DNA of 13,954 nucleotides from contig JBEKEO010000095.1 of the NCBI GenBank assembly GCA_050013795.1, positions 1 through 13,954 of the forward strand. The letters are read 5' to 3'. Shown here in pieces: positions 12,990-13,954 of the stretch; within the stretch, counting starts at the first letter, position 1, and each line of letters starts with the position of its first letter. The stretch is from CAWHOW01 sp050013795 (lineage in GTDB: Bacteria; Bacteroidota; Bacteroidia; Bacteroidales; CG2-30-32-10). Both the position numbers and the translations under genes were made by a program. The notes beneath the pieces were generated by a model, which saw only the letters and a program-made list of their open reading frames with translations, had not been told where the DNA came from and did not search any database.

Positions 12990-13954
12990 TTAAATTATTG
13001 TTTTCTGATGAATTTGTTTTAAATGTATAACAACACAGAATATTATTATCAAAAAATTTGCGAGTCCCAGAATACCATAATCGGAAAGCATTAAAGAAAT
13101 ATCCCTCCCAACAATATCTCTCATATTCATCCCAAACATTACTAAACAGGTAATAGCAATAATTTTATAAATGATGCTTACCCTGTTCTCAAAAAGAGAA
13201 TTAATAATAAAGGTGATTAAAGGAATTGATAAAAGGAAATGTTCGGAATCAGTAACAGTAATATTAGGAACAAGAGAAAGCAGAATAAAATACTCGAAGA
13301 CAAAATTATTTTCTCTTATACTTTGCGATGAATTAATAGAGGTTTCCTTTTTAAAATTGAAAATCAGCAACAATAAAATTGCTACCGCTATAACAGTTAT
13401 GATTACTATTCCAAATACCTTATCATAATGCAAAGTGTCTAAAAAAAAGAAATGTCCTGCACATCTGTATATCCATGAATATACAGTGTATTGTCCACTA
13501 ATAAGAGAATCGTTGTGAACAAGCATTGTCCTGAGCCATTGCTTATGAAGTTCAACATTGTAGTTCATACCTGTGTAAAGAGCCGGTAGCATAATGCCAA
13601 CAAATATTCCGGTTACGGTATAAATTACACATTTAAACTTTTTCCTGAATAATAGTAATGGAAGGAAAATGAGAAAATGAGGTTTTATCAAAATCCCTAA
13701 AGCAAACAATAAGCTGGCTTTAAAATCTTTTCCTTTCAATAAATAAAGCAAGGCAATAATAAAAATTAACAGAAGTACGGAATTGATGTTTCCTAAATGA
13801 AGCTCTGTATAAATATTAGGCAATATCGGGAGGAAGATAAGAAATGATAAAAGCTTCAATTTTGTTATCTTACTATCAGGGGAAAAGTGCGATTTTATTA
13901 TCTTAGCCGAAAGAATAATTATTGAAGTAATCGAAACAGAAAGAATAATAAAAT
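12990..13954 (-). CDS. GT87-like membrane glycosyltransferase, C-terminal part (cut by right edge)
   Basis: The frame stays open beyond the ATG at 13859 to the end of the window, so the N-terminus lies outside and that ATG is internal. About 321 residues are visible, very hydrophobic, with some eight membrane helices. The passage PNIYTELHLGNINSVLLL, then a helix, then FALGILIKPHFLIFLPLLLFRKKF, matches the 'G-Q/N-x-N-x-LLLL ... K-x-x-P-x-x-x-x-P-L-L-L-x-R/K' pattern of GT87 (DUF2029) polyprenol-phosphate-mannose-dependent transferases. Such enzymes add sugars to glycolipids or glycans from the outer face of the inner membrane. The catalytic acidic residue expected in the first outer loop is not in view, so the activity is not confirmed. 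A T-rich stretch follows the stop but there is no clear terminator hairpin. Confidence 0.7.
   Translation of the reverse strand, partial: FIILSVSITSIIILSAKIIKSHFSPDSKITKLKLLSFLIFLPILPNIYTELHLGNINSVLLLIFIIALLYLLKGKDFKASLLFALGILIKPHFLIFLPLLLFRKKFKCVIYTVTGIFVGIMLPALYTGMNYNVELHKQWLRTMLVHNDSLISGQYTVYSWIYRCAGHFFFLDTLHYDKVFGIVIITVIAVAILLLLIFNFKKETSINSSQSIRENNFVFEYFILLSLVPNITVTDSEHFLLSIPLITFIINSLFENRVSIIYKIIAITCLVMFGMNMRDIVGRDISLMLSDYGILGLANFLIIIFCVVIHLKQIHQKTII

Overview
The window comes from an AT-rich member of the Bacteroidota. Four things support this. There is a BatD-BatE pair of the aerotolerance/MoxR-associated operon. One secreted protein carries a type IX secretion (T9SS) type A C-terminal sorting domain. 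One protein belongs to the small START-like family common in this phylum. Promoter -7 boxes match TAnnTTTG, and the one before the tRNA also has a TTTG -33 box at 19-bp spacing. The genes are ordinary chromosomal housekeeping and accessory genes. I see no phage, plasmid, CRISPR or defence locus.

Layout. The 3' end of batD and all of batE run rightward (1-1489), with a palindromic repeat element lodged between them. A 680-bp convergent gap (1490-2169) follows and is packed with repeats: a GC-rich inverted-repeat element, a 15-unit 21-bp tandem array and a hairpin element. A leftward cluster (4823 to 2170) holds an ICMT-like membrane methyltransferase, a broken EamA/DMT transporter and a saccharopine-dehydrogenase-like enzyme. 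A START-like gene (4915-5322) runs rightward, divergent from that cluster. Next come leftward genes for a cupin and a PLP enzyme of the cysteine synthase family, overlapping by 4 bases. A second leftward cluster follows: an SDR oxidoreductase, an unknown acidic protein, Lgt and an inositol-monophosphatase-like enzyme. A tRNA-Lys(UUU) gene faces a YfcE-like phosphoesterase across a strong bidirectional terminator. The right end carries a T9SS-secreted protein, a 676-bp gap with a degenerate 21-bp-periodic array, and a GT87-like membrane protein cut by the window edge.

What deserves a second look is not a protein system but the two non-coding arrays (1684-1998 and 12464-12931). Their sequences are unrelated, yet both have a period of exactly 21 bp. 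In both, the unit is built from a pair of complementary arms, so the array is roughly its own reverse complement and has a dyad centre about every 10.5 bp, one DNA helical turn. One array is nearly homogeneous and recently duplicated; the other is strongly diverged but still in register for 16 consecutive units. Other notable points are the internal deletion in the transporter gene, the repeat element that extends the batE reading frame, and a seven-cysteine tail on the cysteine-synthase-like enzyme.
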